A stretch of DNA of 64,000 nt from CAZSSM01 sp964609385 (GCA_964609385.1 CAZSSM010000018.1:31980-95979); one strand, 5' to 3'; numbered from the stretch's first letter, positions 1-9,077 are shown. Notes: a model not told the origin generated them from the sequence alone. Translations and numbers: made by a program.

Positions 1-1185
1 CAGGCCGGGCAACTCGACGTCGCGGATCGGCTTCCCGTTGAGGTCGTAAACCTTGACGAGTGAGCGGGCGTCGCGGAGGTACGAAGCGATGAATTGATCC
101 CCGATCAGGCTGACGCCGCGCAGGGTCTCCTCGGCCTCGGGCACGATCTCGACGACGGTCTCAGGCGTGGGGAAGTCGAAGGCGACCACGCGACCTTTGG
201 GAGCACCGCGGTCGGTCTTGAAGAAGAGGGTCGCGCCCTCGTTGCCCAGGAACGTGAACTCGTCGGCGAACTCCTCGACAAGTGTGACGAACGCGCTATC
301 GGCCTCCAGATCGCGGCAGAGAACCTGCTCCTTGGCGTCGGTCCCCTTCCGAGCGGTGATGATCAGGAACCGGCCGTCTTCGCTGACCTCCGCGCCGAAG
401 AGCAGGCTGGGCTCGTCGGGCCGGGCATAGACCTCGGTGTCTGCCGCCTGATCGGTCCCAACCTTATGGAAGGCGACGGTCATGTTGGAGTTGAGGGCCT
501 CGAGTTCCTGGCCCTGGACCGGCTTGGGGTAGCGGCAGTAGTAGAAGCCGGATCCGTCGGGCAGCCAGGAGACGCTGGAGAACTTGATCCACTGGAGCGT
601 TTCGGGCAGGTCGTCGCCGGTTCGGATGTCGCGGATCTTCCAGCGATTCCAGTCACTGCCGGCCTCGGCCAGGCCGTAGGCCAGGAGATCGCCGTCCTGA
701 CTGACGGCCGCTCCACTGAGCGCAACGGTGCCGTCCTCGCTGAGCAGGTTCGGATCGAGCAGAACCCGCGGCTCGGCCTCGAGCGACTCGCTAACGTAGA
801 GCACGCTCTGGTTCTGGAGCCCGTCGTTCTTGGTGAAGAAGTAGCGATCCCCTTTGGAGAACGGGATCCCGAACCGCTCATAGTTCCAGAGCGTCTCCAA
901 GCGCTGGCGGATTTGATCACGCTCGGCGATCTCACCGAGCCAGCCGAAGGTCAGGTCGTTCTGGGCCTCGATCCAGGTCCGAGACTCGGGTGCGTCGGGA
1001 TCCTCCAACCATCGATAGGGATCGGGGACGTCGGTTCCGTGATAGGTGTCGACGACGTCGGAGAGGCGTGCGGAGGGATAGCTCAATGGTCGATCCTCAT
1101 CGGAGCTGATCGCGGGGCGGCTGACCAACAGGGTCGTCGCGGTCGTCATCACGACGATGAGTCGGTGGAACAGCGATGGTTTCAT
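1..1185 (-). CDS. Prolyl oligopeptidase family protein (S9A), 5' part, runs off the left edge
   Basis: The minus-strand frame is open from an ATG at 1185 to the window edge, giving the first 395 residues. The N-terminus (MKPSLFHRLIVVMTTATTLL, then VSRPAIS) is an export signal, so the enzyme should act outside the cytoplasm. Residues about 48-76 carry the S9A hallmark YHGTDVPDPYRWLEDPDAPE, followed by the repeated beta-strands of the seven-bladed propeller that gates access to the active site. Family members are about 690-720 residues long, so the alpha/beta-hydrolase domain with the Ser-Asp-His triad lies outside the window and its integrity cannot be judged. A GAGAGGA-like ribosome site lies about 11 bases upstream of the ATG. 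It is divergent from the LarA-type gene. The expected role is cleavage of proline-containing oligopeptides after the proline. Confidence 0.9.
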   Translation of the reverse strand, partial: MKPSLFHRLIVVMTTATTLLVSRPAISSDEDRPLSYPSARLSDVVDTYHGTDVPDPYRWLEDPDAPESRTWIEAQNDLTFGWLGEIAERDQIRQRLETLWNYERFGIPFSKGDRYFFTKNDGLQNQSVLYVSESLEAEPRVLLDPNLLSEDGTVALSGAAVSQDGDLLAYGLAEAGSDWNRWKIRDIRTGDDLPETLQWIKFSSVSWLPDGSGFYYCRYPKPVQGQELEALNSNMTVAFHKVGTDQAADTEVYARPDEPSLLFGAEVSEDGRFLIITARKGTDAKEQVLCRDLEADSAFVTLVEEFADEFTFLGNEGATLFFKTDRGAPKGRVVAFDFPTPETVVEIVPEAEETLRGVSLIGDQFIASYLRDARSLVKVYDLNGKPIRDVELPGL

Positions 1186-1495
1186 GAGTGATGGGTGTCC
1201 TCTCGATTGTGACGTGTGGGTTTTGCCGACCGATGGAGGGCCGTCGGCGCGCGGTGGAAATGGTCCCGGGGAGTCCAGGTTGTCCCAGTGTATCGACGCG
1301 CCCGACTCGTCGGGAACGGCCATCCCTGGACCGAACGGGGTGGACTACGGATCCAGAGTGTCGCTTCGGAACATGCTAAGATCGGGAGATCCATCGTTCG
1401 ATGGACCGGTCCGGAACGAAGTCTGACGGAAAAGCCCGTCCGACCCCCCGGCGCTGAGTTTGGTCGGAGTGATTACCGCCTAAGAGGATTCCCCG
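1186..1495. other. Intergenic region between divergent genes
   Basis: This lies between the start codons of the prolyl oligopeptidase gene (minus) and the LarA-type gene (plus), so it must hold both promoters. The short open frames here are Arg/Gly/Pro-rich with no recognisable family. I could not identify a convincing promoter, operator or structured RNA. Confidence 0.5.
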
Positions 1496-2785
1496 ATGTC
1501 TGCCTCTCCGCTTTCGGTGCGGCTCGATTACGGACGTGATGGCCTGGATGTTGTCGTGAAGGCCGATCGGATCGTCGGCCCGTTGGAGATCCGCGATGCA
1601 CCGCCGATCGCCGACCTCGAGGCCGAAGTCCGTGCAAAGCTCGAGGCCCCGACCGCGACAAGGCCGCTCGCCGAGTTGGCTCGGGGTCGCAAGTCCGCCT
1701 GTCTCTTGATCTGTGACATCACTCGACCGGTCCCCAACCGACTCTTGCTGGAGCCGATCTTGGAGATCCTGGAGCGGTCCGGCGTGCCGCGTGACGGGAT
1801 CCTGATTCTGGTGGCCACCGGGTTGCACCGGCCCAGCACTGAGGCCGAAAAACGCGAAATGCTCGGGGAGGCGATCGTCCGCGACTACCGGATCGAGGAC
1901 CACCACGGTCCGATCCTCGAGGAGCACACCTACCTGGGAACGACCGAACGCGGTGTACCGGCCTGGATCGACACCCGATACGTTGAGGCGGACCTGAAGA
2001 TCTCGACCGGCTTGATCGAGCCGCACCTGATGGCCGGCTATTCGGGGGGACGCAAGCTGATTTGCCCCGGGATCGCCGCGCTGGCGACGGTCAAGCTTTG
2101 GCACGGCCCGGACTTCCTCGAGCATCCTCGGGCCGATTGCGGGATCCTTGAAGGCAATCCGGTCCACGAGGAGAACACGACCATCGCCCGGATGGCCGGC
2201 TGCGACTTCATCCTCAACGTGACCCTGGATAAGGAGCGTCGAGTGACCGGCATCTTCGCCGGGGCGATGGAGGAGGCTTTCCATGAGGGGGTCGACTTCA
2301 TCCGGCCGTTTGTGGAGGTCCCTGTGGCCGAACCGGTCGACGTGGTCGTTACCAGCGCGGCCGGCTATCCGCTGGACCTGACGTTCTACCAAGCCATCAA
2401 GGGACTCACCGGCGCGTTGCCGATCGTCAAGCAGGGCGGCACGATCGTCTTAGCCGCCGAGATGAGCGAAGGCTTGGGGAGTCCCGAGTTCCAACAACTC
2501 TTCCAGGAGAACGCCGATCTCGACCAGTTCATGACCCGGATCCTGGGCAAGGAATACTTCCGGATCGATCAATGGCAGCTCGAGGAACTGGCCAAGGTCC
2601 GTCGTAAGGCGAAGGTGAAGGTGGTCACCGATCGGATCGCCGACGAGGTCTTGTCACGTTGCTTCGTCGAGCCAGCCCCGAGCGTCGAGGAAGCCGTCGA
2701 CGAAGCGCTCCGTGAAGCGGGTCCCGAGGCTCAGGTGGCGGTCATTCCCAAAGGACCGTACGTCCTACCCGTTCTCGCCTCGTGA
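1496..2785 (+). CDS. larA: LarA-family nickel-pincer lactate racemase-like protein (DUF2088)
   Basis: The protein has 429 residues, the usual length for LarA. Residues that hold the nickel-pincer nucleotide in Lactiplantibacillus LarA (H108, H174, K184, H200) are all present at a constant offset of three: H111 in [10 protein letters not shown]177 in [15 protein letters not shown]187 in [10 protein letters not shown] and H203 in LWHGPDF. The YQAIKG segment near residue 300 matches the Gln/Lys pair that binds substrate. LarA interconverts D- and L-lactate, but many homologues racemise or epimerise other 2-hydroxyacids, so the substrate is not certain. The cofactor genes larB, larC and larE are not in this window. 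A GAGGA sequence about eight bases upstream supports the ATG at 1496. Confidence 0.85.
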   Translation: MSASPLSVRLDYGRDGLDVVVKADRIVGPLEIRDAPPIADLEAEVRAKLEAPTATRPLAELARGRKSACLLICDITRPVPNRLLLEPILEILERSGVPRDGILILVATGLHRPSTEAEKREMLGEAIVRDYRIEDHHGPILEEHTYLGTTERGVPAWIDTRYVEADLKISTGLIEPHLMAGYSGGRKLICPGIAALATVKLWHGPDFLEHPRADCGILEGNPVHEENTTIARMAGCDFILNVTLDKERRVTGIFAGAMEEAFHEGVDFIRPFVEVPVAEPVDVVVTSAAGYPLDLTFYQAIKGLTGALPIVKQGGTIVLAAEMSEGLGSPEFQQLFQENADLDQFMTRILGKEYFRIDQWQLEELAKVRRKAKVKVVTDRIADEVLSRCFVEPAPSVEEAVDEALREAGPEAQVAVIPKGPYVLPVLAS

Positions 2786-2807
2786 GCGATGCTCAGAGGG
2801 TTCAAGC

Positions 2808-2833
2808 GGTCCCGGTTCACAGAGACCGGGACC
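2808..2833. terminator. Inverted repeat between convergent genes, probable bidirectional terminator
   Basis: A perfect 9-base stem (GGTCCCGGT at 2808-2816, ACCGGGACC at 2825-2833) with an 8-base loop lies 22 bases after the LarA stop and 12 bases after the stop of the converging VOC gene. There is no T-tract on either side, so it may only slow polymerase or protect the 3' ends. Confidence 0.45.
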
Positions 2834-2844
2834 AAGCAAGGGGA

Positions 2845-3234
2845 TCAGGCCATGGGATCGCCCTGATCCGTCCATTCGAAGAAGGTAAGTTGGTGCGCAT
2901 CGGGATCTTCGATCGTGATGCTCCGATAGGGCTCGGGCGCCCCAGAGCGGACGATTGAGACGTCGATCCCCAAGGATCGGAGACGATCGCGGTAGTCGTC
3001 CAACCCATCGACGAGGAGCGTGAGTCGAGGTCGGGAACGTGGTCGATCGGCTTCGGGATCATCGCGTTGTTTCAGGGCGATCCGTAACGAACGCGCGTCA
3101 TTCGTAGGGCCGAGCAGAAGGAATTGCCTGGAGGCATCTTCCAAGAGGACCGACCAGCCGAGCACGGTCCGATACCAATCGCGACTGGTCTCGAGATGGC
3201 GGACGGGGATCTCGAGCATGTAAGGCACGACCAT
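2845..3234 (-). CDS. VOC (glyoxalase/bleomycin-resistance) superfamily protein
   Basis: The protein has 129 residues and is a single VOC domain with paired beta-alpha-beta-beta-beta modules. It begins MLEIPVRHLETSRDWYRTVL, the usual first strand and helix, and ends in the typical second-module strand ITIEDPDAHQLTFFEW. The Glu of the last strand (FFEW) is a usual metal ligand. The His expected in the first strand is not obvious, because the only early His is in VRHLETS. The reaction therefore cannot be named: members include glyoxalases, dioxygenases and antibiotic-binding proteins. It converges with the LarA-type gene and is divergent from the HPt gene. Confidence 0.8.
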   Translation of the reverse strand: MVVPYMLEIPVRHLETSRDWYRTVLGWSVLLEDASRQFLLLGPTNDARSLRIALKQRDDPEADRPRSRPRLTLLVDGLDDYRDRLRSLGIDVSIVRSGAPEPYRSITIEDPDAHQLTFFEWTDQGDPMA

Positions 3235-3355
3235 GAGATTCCTCGCGTTTGATCGCTTGAGCGGCCTGGCCGATCGGGGGTGCGTTGGCCAAGATATGCA
3301 TCAATCGACGATTCCAAGGCGACTTACGCGACCGCGAACGACGGGGGTACACGCC

Positions 3356-3676
3356 ATGGGCGACGATCATCTTCGGTCGATTTACGCCGATGATCCCGAG
3401 TTCCGCGAATTACTGATCGAATACGTCAAGGAAGTCGGTCAGATCATCGATCAGATTCGCAAGGCAATCTTGGACGAGGAGACTGAGCAAGCTGCTTTGA
3501 CTGCCCATCAGCTCAAGGGGTCCGCCGGGATGTACGGTTATCCGCTTCTTTCAGAAGCGGCTGGAGCGCTGGAACGAGACCTTAAACAGCAGACGAGCGG
3601 GTTTGCTTCAGAGCCTCGAGTCCAGCAGCTCGATGCGATATGGGAGCGAATCAAGTGCGGACTCGGTGAGCTTTAA
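3356..3676 (+). CDS. Stand-alone HPt (histidine phosphotransfer) domain protein
   Basis: The protein has 106 residues from the ATG at 3356, which has a GGGGG ribosome site about six bases upstream. Longer in-frame starts add only a low-complexity Arg-rich stretch. The whole protein is one HPt four-helix bundle: acidic helix A (DDPEFRELLIEYVKEVGQII), then the phosphotransfer motif AHQLKGSAGMYG with H51 as the phospho-accepting His and the supporting K54 and G55. HPt proteins pass phosphate between receiver domains in multistep phosphorelays. No kinase or receiver gene lies next to it, so it would serve a hybrid kinase elsewhere. It converges with the anti-sigma gene. Confidence 0.85.
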   Translation: MGDDHLRSIYADDPEFRELLIEYVKEVGQIIDQIRKAILDEETEQAALTAHQLKGSAGMYGYPLLSEAAGALERDLKQQTSGFASEPRVQQLDAIWERIKCGLGEL

Positions 3677-3731
3677 CCCGCTTCGAATGGACAGTCTGAA
3701 TCTCTTTGTTCGCGATACCGACTCAATTGCT

Positions 3732-4721
3732 TCAGATATCTGACGATGTGGCCCGAGCTGGACCGTCCGAGACTACGACGCCTCCAGGGTCTTCCTCAGT
3801 CACCACAAATTGCGTCGCGTCGAAGATCGGGAGCAGGGGATCGATTACGAACGGCTGATCCTCACCGGTGATGTCGAAGACCCCACCGTCGATTGGGGGA
3901 CTCTCTGCGCGTCGACCATCGACGATCCAAAGCTGGTACTGACTCAACGAGGGCTCGTTTGGAGGCAATCCGTCCAGTTGAAAGGTCCCCAGTTGAAGCT
4001 CGGAGTTCCAAAGGATCCGGCCGGAGACTTGCCCATCCCCGTTCGGATCAACCCAAGCCAACTCGATCGTCCCGGACAGGTTTTGCAACCGTGACTGGAT
4101 CACCCATGGGTCTTCCGACTGCCGATTCATCCAAAGATTCGTCGCGGAGATCGTGAGCAAGATGGCAGCCGCAACCAGGATCAGCCAGGAAATTGGTCCG
4201 GCGCGTCGTGAGTCCCTGCTACGTGTCTCGCGAAGGGTTGCATCATCAGGAGCAGTGAGGGCAATGGCCGGTTGCTTGGGCGCATCGGGCATGCTCGAGA
4301 ACGTAGTGGCCTCTTTCCCGTGTCCGTTCTGCTCGGGACCTTCCTCAGAAGACATCTGAGCAAGCGATTCTTGGGCGTTCGGGGGAGGGACGCTCCAAGG
4401 GCCGAGGTGGTGGCTCGACGCGACTCCGTTCAGCAGACTGGGTGAGGATCCTGCGAAATGGTTTTTCGCATGGGCCAGGATCTCGTCTTGGAGGTCGGGG
4501 GGGAGCGGCTTGGCATCGTGGACGTCGTCCTCGATTCCGAAGGCCAGATCGATCGCTGCGGCGGCGGACTCCAACTCGAGGATCTTGCGTTCCAAGTCCT
4601 GGACGCCGAGACCGAGCGACTCGAGTTCGTCCTGTTCCTCCGGAGTGAGGCCGTACAGGACATGTTGAGTCAGGAGTTCGTCGAGACGATCGTCCTTGCC
4701 GATCGGATCGTCGCGGGTCAT
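3732..4721 (-). CDS. RskA-type anti-sigma factor, membrane anchored
   Basis: The protein has 329 residues. The cytoplasmic N-terminal part (DELLTQHVLYGLTPEEQDEL) resembles the sigma-binding helices of RskA-like anti-sigma factors. A single membrane segment (ISWLILVAAAILLTISATNL) lies near residues 175-195. The C-terminal domain matches the RskA fold, with SQYQLWIVDGRR, DGGVFDI and the VVTEEDPGGVVV strand. The long middle linker (about 85-165) is low complexity. No zinc-binding HxxxCxxC motif is seen, so this is not a ZAS anti-sigma factor. Its ATG overlaps the TGA of the upstream ECF sigma gene, which points to translational coupling and balanced expression of the pair. The signal sensed is unknown. 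Confidence 0.85.
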   Translation of the reverse strand: MTRDDPIGKDDRLDELLTQHVLYGLTPEEQDELESLGLGVQDLERKILELESAAAAIDLAFGIEDDVHDAKPLPPDLQDEILAHAKNHFAGSSPSLLNGVASSHHLGPWSVPPPNAQESLAQMSSEEGPEQNGHGKEATTFSSMPDAPKQPAIALTAPDDATLRETRSRDSRRAGPISWLILVAAAILLTISATNLWMNRQSEDPWVIQSRLQNLSGTIELAWVDPNGDGQVSGRILWNSELQLGTFQLDGLPPNEPSLSQYQLWIVDGRRAESPPIDGGVFDITGEDQPFVIDPLLPIFDATQFVVTEEDPGGVVVSDGPARATSSDI

Positions 4722-5293
4722 CGGGTTCCTCCCTGGGCGACGCGAGGCTCATCGACGTGGGCGTGGGCAGGTTGGCCGAGGAGGGCTCGGACGCGAATCA
4801 ATCCGCGGCGGACATGGGTCTTCACGGTACCCAGGGGCAGTCCCGTGCGGGCCGAGATCTCGGAGTGCGACAAACCTTGCTGAATGGCCAATTTGAGCAC
4901 GTCGCGTTGTTCATCGCGAAGTTGGGCCAACGCATCGCGAGCCCGGTCGACCTCCTCGCCCAACTCGAGTCGATCCAAGCCAGGCTCGGCAGCGATCTGG
5001 CGGTCGTCCAGGGGCTCCGGCTCGGGGCGTCGGGTCTGTCGACGCTGCCGATCGATCAGGCGTCGACGCGCTACGAGGGCTACAAACGTTGTTTCGGAGG
5101 CAAGCTCCGGGTTGTACCGGTCGGCGTTCTTCCAAAGATCGATGAAGATGTCTTGGACCGCGTCCTCAGCGTCGGACACATTGGGACAAGCGCGACGGGC
5201 CAACGACCAGACCAGTCCGCCATACCGCGCCAGACAACGTTGAACGGCTTCGGAGTCGCCTTGGGCTACAGAAGGGAGCAGGAGTTCGGTCAC
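4718..5293 (-). CDS. ECF RNA polymerase sigma factor (SigK-like)
   Basis: Region 2 is seen as YGGLVWSLARRACPNVSDAE through DAVQDIFIDLWKNADRY, which binds core polymerase and the -10 element. Region 4 is LRDEQRDVLKLAIQQGLSHS followed by the helix-turn-helix TGLPLGTVKTHVRRG, which reads the -35 element. I chose the GTG at 5293 because the sigma domain starts at once after it and AGGTGAGG lies upstream. The frame stays open to ATGs at 5359 and 5383, and those would add an unusual Arg/Gly-rich leader. It overlaps the downstream anti-sigma gene by four bases. ECF sigma factors of this type usually control their own operon. Confidence 0.88.
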   Translation of the reverse strand: MTELLLPSVAQGDSEAVQRCLARYGGLVWSLARRACPNVSDAEDAVQDIFIDLWKNADRYNPELASETTFVALVARRRLIDRQRRQTRRPEPEPLDDRQIAAEPGLDRLELGEEVDRARDALAQLRDEQRDVLKLAIQQGLSHSEISARTGLPLGTVKTHVRRGLIRVRALLGQPAHAHVDEPRVAQGGTR

Positions 5294-5663
5294 AGTCGAC
5301 GTAGCCTCACCTGGGACACCGCGGGTGTGCGGCGAGTACCCGGCCGAGTCAACCCTCATGCAATGCGCAGCCAAGTTGAGCACGACGTCGAACCACTCGC
5401 CACAGGATCGGACGTCAGGTCATTATCGTCGTCCCGACGCCGCTGGACAACCAGCGCGATCTCCAGGTTTCGTCCGAGGCCATTGGGTCCCAAAAACCAT
5501 GGAGCCTGAAGCCTAGACAACGTCATTATCAAAGGCTTCGATCAGCTTCGTGGTGTGGATGCAGGACGTGGTCGAAACGATTCGCCAACTTGGCCTGGCT
5601 CGATGGGACTGGTCAGCCATACCTCTGAATACTCGTGCATCTTGCTACCGAAAAGACTGAGAC
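5294..5663. other. Intergenic region between divergent sigma operon and LOG-like gene
   Basis: About 370 bases hold the promoter regions of the sigma/anti-sigma operon (minus) and the LOG-like gene (plus). An autoregulated ECF promoter is expected here, but I could not pick a -35/-10 pair with confidence. No gene is supported. Confidence 0.4.
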
Positions 5664-6212
5664 ATGAATGCCTCGACGCGACTGCCGATCATTGGCGTCA
5701 TCGGCTCGGGCCGTGACCCTTACCCCGAGTTGGCCGTCGATCTCGGCAGACGGTTGGCCTTGAGACCGGTCCACCTGCTGACGGGAGGAGGGGCTGGTGT
5801 CATGCTCGAGGTCGGTCAGGCTTTCTGCTCGGTCCCAACACGTCGAGGCCTACATCTTGGGATTATCCCGAGCGCTAGCGCTCAGGACCGGATCGGCCAT
5901 CCTCCCGACGCCAATTACCCCAACCCGACCGTCGAGGTCGTGATCCAGACCCATCTGTCGGCTCGTGGACTCGAAGGAAATAGGCCGTTGTCACGGAATC
6001 ACATCAATGTGTTGACATCAGATATCGTCATCGCGCTTCCGGGTGGCCCGGGGACCTGGAGTGAGATGCAACTGGCCTTCGACTATGGACGTCCTCTCAT
6101 CGCCTTTCTAAGCGACTCCGGCCAGTGTCCGGGGCTCTCGGAACCCATCCGAGTCGCGAACCGGATCGAGGAGGTTGAGGCCTTCCTCGACGAGCATCTG
6201 GAGCCGATTTGA
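5664..6212 (+). CDS. SLOG/LOG-family nucleotide-binding protein (TIGR00725-like)
   Basis: The protein has 182 residues with a Rossmann-type SLOG fold. It shows the N-terminal strand IIGVIGSG, the glycine-rich LLTGGGAGVM at residues 39-47, the RNHINVLTSDIVIAL segment and the signature PGGPGTWSE at 126-134. In LOG enzymes this last motif helps cleave the ribose-base bond of cytokinin nucleotides, and in Moco-carrier relatives it binds ligand. The spacing and the early RN motif fit the TIGR00725-like branch better than classical lysine decarboxylase-like LOG. The exact substrate cannot be decided from sequence. It is a single gene between the sigma operon and the tRNA. Confidence 0.78.
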   Translation: MNASTRLPIIGVIGSGRDPYPELAVDLGRRLALRPVHLLTGGGAGVMLEVGQAFCSVPTRRGLHLGIIPSASAQDRIGHPPDANYPNPTVEVVIQTHLSARGLEGNRPLSRNHINVLTSDIVIALPGGPGTWSEMQLAFDYGRPLIAFLSDSGQCPGLSEPIRVANRIEEVEAFLDEHLEPI

Positions 6213-6311
6213 ATCGATAAAACGGCTAAGGAGCCCGTCGGTTCGGAATAGTCCAGATTAGCGAATCATCGATCGTCGGACCCGATCGCGAGTGAGCTGA
6301 CCGGGATCTCA

Positions 6312-6400
<89 letters not shown>

Positions 6401-6963
6401 AAAGTCACGTCCCTAACACTCCCAGAGCCAGCGTTTAAGTTTTGACGCCTAACAAGGTCGATGTTTCCGCTTTGCCGTGCGATTCATCGGAGCGTGACGT
6501 CAAGAGTTTCCGCCGAAGATACCCTCATTGGGCGATAACTCGCGGAAGCGTTGGAATAAACGGATTTTACGGACCGAGCCATCGCGGTCAATCAGGAGCC
6601 TCTGTTGACGATCCTTCGCTTCGGTACGGGAGTTCGAGAGGACACGCCTCCGGCTTAAAGTCGTTCGTTCTGTTATCCCCTCTGAATCGGCTTGAGATCG
6701 GGCGACGTCGGACGAATAACGGGGGTCCGAAGCGGTAGGCAGACAACGGCCCGCGCTGCTTTACCCAGGCTGGGCCACGCGATACGATCGAGGCAAATCC
6801 GCCGCCTCGTGACGATTCGACATGCGTGATCACACACGATCAATCCGTTGCGATGCATCGGGATCCGGATGAATGCTCAAGATGCGAAATCTTGGCGACG
6901 GATTGATCGTCGAAGTTACTTGAGAACACCGAATACCTTCCCACGATTGGAGACCCCAGCACG
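6401..6963. other. Gene-free region
   Basis: 563 bases lie between the tRNA and the membrane-protein gene. A plus-strand frame at 6442-6738 exists but encodes an Arg/Ser-rich string with no domain, no hydrophobic segment and no clear ribosome site, so I do not call it. The last part must hold the promoter of the gene starting at 6964, and the start-proximal part the promoter of the tRNA. Confidence 0.45.
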
Positions 6964-7938
6964 ATGGCCACCGACAGCAACCAGGGTAAACCCGGCTCGG
7001 GAATGCCCCAGCCGCCGACGCCCTATGAGAAGGGCACGGGCCAAGGGATCCGCGTCTTTTCCTATCCGAAGATTATTTTCCTCTACCCATCGTGTATCGC
7101 CTCGCTGCTCTGTGGCTTTCTGATGCTAATCTTCACCGAGGATCCCAACTCCATTCAGCCGTCGAACTTGAACGCATCCAAACAGACGACCACACCTTCG
7201 ACCGAGCAGCCCGAGCCTAACACGTCCGAGGCCGCCGTTGAGGCCGACGCAACGACTGAAGACGGCACCGAGGCAGGTGAGCCGGCTGACGAAGACGCCG
7301 AGGCGATGGAAGCAAACGAGTCGACGGAAGCCGAGGCGGAGCCCGAAGCGGTCCCTGCGAGCGAGGAAGCTTCTTCCGAGAAGAAGATCCGTCCCCAGAC
7401 GGTTCTAAGCATCTTCTTTCTGGGTGTTCTCGGGTTCAATCTGCTGGTCATGGCGCTCGACTTCCCGCGCTTCACCGCGATTGCCGGAGCGCTCTTGTTG
7501 GTCGCCGTCGTGCTCTTCATGATCGTCTTGAGCCAGGCCGGTTTCAAAATCAGCGTCCCGTTCCTGGCAATCATCCAGGACTTCAATATCCAGGCCAACG
7601 CGTCGTTCTACTTCGCCTTCTTCTTCATCCAATTGACGGTCTATCTGACCATCTATTTCACGCGGTTCCTCGACTACTACGAGATCACACCGAACGAGAT
7701 TCTGCACCACCATGGGCCGCTCAGCGACCTGGAACGCTACCCGACCTTGCACCTAAAGTTCGAGAAAGAGATCCCGGACATCTTCGAGTTTGCCCTGGCT
7801 GGTGCGGGCCGCCTGATCCTCTACTTGCCAAACGAGACGCCGATCATCCTGGAGAACGTCCTCTTCATCAATAAGGTCGAGGATCACCTCAAGAACCTCA
7901 TGGGCCAGCTCAGCGTTCGGATCGACACCCGAGGCTGA
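6964..7938 (+). CDS. Integral membrane protein with acidic linker, function unknown
   Basis: The protein has 324 residues. One membrane segment lies near 37-57 (IIFLYPSCIASLLCGFLMLI). A Glu/Ala/Thr-rich acidic linker covers about 70-140. Three more hydrophobic segments follow (VLSIFFLGVLGFNLLVMAL, AIAGALLLVAVVLFMIVLS, and FYFAFFFIQLTVYLTIYF near 215-235). The soluble C-terminus (YEITPNEILHHHGPLSDLER onwards) is well conserved in composition and probably cytoplasmic. I know no named family. The acidic linker has a repetitive EA/TE codon pattern. It stands alone and converges with the E2-like gene. The RBS is weak (GGAGACCCCAGC before the ATG). Confidence 0.8.
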   Translation: MATDSNQGKPGSGMPQPPTPYEKGTGQGIRVFSYPKIIFLYPSCIASLLCGFLMLIFTEDPNSIQPSNLNASKQTTTPSTEQPEPNTSEAAVEADATTEDGTEAGEPADEDAEAMEANESTEAEAEPEAVPASEEASSEKKIRPQTVLSIFFLGVLGFNLLVMALDFPRFTAIAGALLLVAVVLFMIVLSQAGFKISVPFLAIIQDFNIQANASFYFAFFFIQLTVYLTIYFTRFLDYYEITPNEILHHHGPLSDLERYPTLHLKFEKEIPDIFEFALAGAGRLILYLPNETPIILENVLFINKVEDHLKNLMGQLSVRIDTRG

Positions 7939-8029
7939 GTCGCCTCGTGGCGAGGATGGTCCGCTTTGGGGATCATCCCGCCGGTCTGGATCACGAACGA
8001 GGTCGAGGTCGCCCGAACGCCCCTCGCGA

Positions 8030-8962
8030 TCAGGCCGCCTCGTCCGCGCCGCCCTCTCGTCGGGTCTCAGGCGAAGTCGACTCGACTCCGTCGACGACTC
8101 CCCGGAGTTCGTCTCGGATCGGCCCATTCAACTCGGCCTCGATTTCCGCCAGTCGCCGCGCGACCTCAGCGCCGTCGAGCACGCGATGGTCGTAGATCAG
8201 CTTGACCGTCACTTGTCCATCCTCGCCGATCGGTCCATAGGTGAGGGTGACCGTTAACGGGCTGATCGGGTGCAACGACTCTGCCCCCAAAGCCCCATAG
8301 CTGGAGACCCCGAAGGTCCCCAAACGTCGGGCTCGGATCGCGCCGTTGATCCGCAAGCTGGACCACCAGAGGAACCGTCGGATCAGTTGCGGGAGCTTGC
8401 TGGTCCGAATCGCACGGCGATACAGGCCGATCTCCTCAAGCGGCGTGTTCTTGTACCAATCAAGCGCCTCCTGGAGTTCCATGAGGCTTTGCGATTCGGG
8501 GGCGCGGAAGAGCCCGACGAAGATCGCAGGCTCTCCTTCATGCGAACGCTCCAAGGCCATCGACCCGATCGAAACGGGATGTTCGTAGAGCCGAGTCCTC
8601 GGGACGGTGAGCCAGCATCGACGGAGCGCCGAACGCCTGGATGCGACTCGAGCAAAAGCCTTCATGAAGATCACTGACCAACTCGGCCGCAGCCGTCGCA
8701 TCGAACGCGTCTTGGCGATCGGACCGAGATCCATGACCCGACTGACCGGGACGCTCGGGACCGTCCGAGCGAAGTGGAGCAGGTCGGCGATGAACGCGCG
8801 CATCGGTGGAACATTCAGATAGCGTCCACGAATCGAGCCCAAGGGGTCTTCCCTCCCAAGCCTCACTGTTTTGGAGGACGTCGCGACGACGACCGGATTC
8901 CGGTCAAATGGACGAGATCTGCGTGATGCGGACGACGGGTTCGGAAGTTCGTCCCGTTTCAA
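8030..8962 (-). CDS. 2-oxoacid dehydrogenase E2-type acyltransferase domain protein without lipoyl domain
   Basis: The C-terminal third carries the chloramphenicol-acetyltransferase-like fold of E2 catalytic domains. It includes GTFGVSSYGALGAESLHPIS and the catalytic motif YDHRVLDGAEVARRLAEIE, where the His takes the acyl-transfer proton. There is no lipoyl domain, no hinge and no peripheral subunit-binding domain, so it cannot act as a normal pyruvate-dehydrogenase E2 core. It may be a free acyl-CoA transferase. No E1 or E3 gene is nearby. The start is unsure: the longest frame begins with a TTG at 8962, with a GTG at 8866 and an ATG at 8803 as alternatives, and the first 32 residues look non-coding. 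It converges with the gene at 6964-7938. Confidence 0.72.
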   Translation of the reverse strand: MKRDELPNPSSASRRSRPFDRNPVVVATSSKTVRLGREDPLGSIRGRYLNVPPMRAFIADLLHFARTVPSVPVSRVMDLGPIAKTRSMRRLRPSWSVIFMKAFARVASRRSALRRCWLTVPRTRLYEHPVSIGSMALERSHEGEPAIFVGLFRAPESQSLMELQEALDWYKNTPLEEIGLYRRAIRTSKLPQLIRRFLWWSSLRINGAIRARRLGTFGVSSYGALGAESLHPISPLTVTLTYGPIGEDGQVTVKLIYDHRVLDGAEVARRLAEIEAELNGPIRDELRGVVDGVESTSPETRREGGADEAA

Positions 8963-9077
8963 AGGCCAGGTCGATGGTGGTTACCTCGAGGGCACGGGAT
9001 AATCGTCAACGACCACGAAGGAGCTACTGGGAAGATTATCCTTCATCGTCCACATCTACTGGAGAATCGTAATCGCG

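Noticed and set aside
94..1191. A 365-codon open frame on the + strand opposite the prolyl oligopeptidase gene
   Set aside because: It is antisense to a clear S9A coding region. Its product has no domain and the Gly/Leu/Asp-rich makeup expected of a shadow frame in GC-rich DNA.
5294..5383. N-terminal extension of the ECF sigma factor from ATGs at 5359 or 5383
   Set aside because: The added residues have no sigma-factor similarity, and the GTG at 5293 gives a standard length with a plausible ribosome site.
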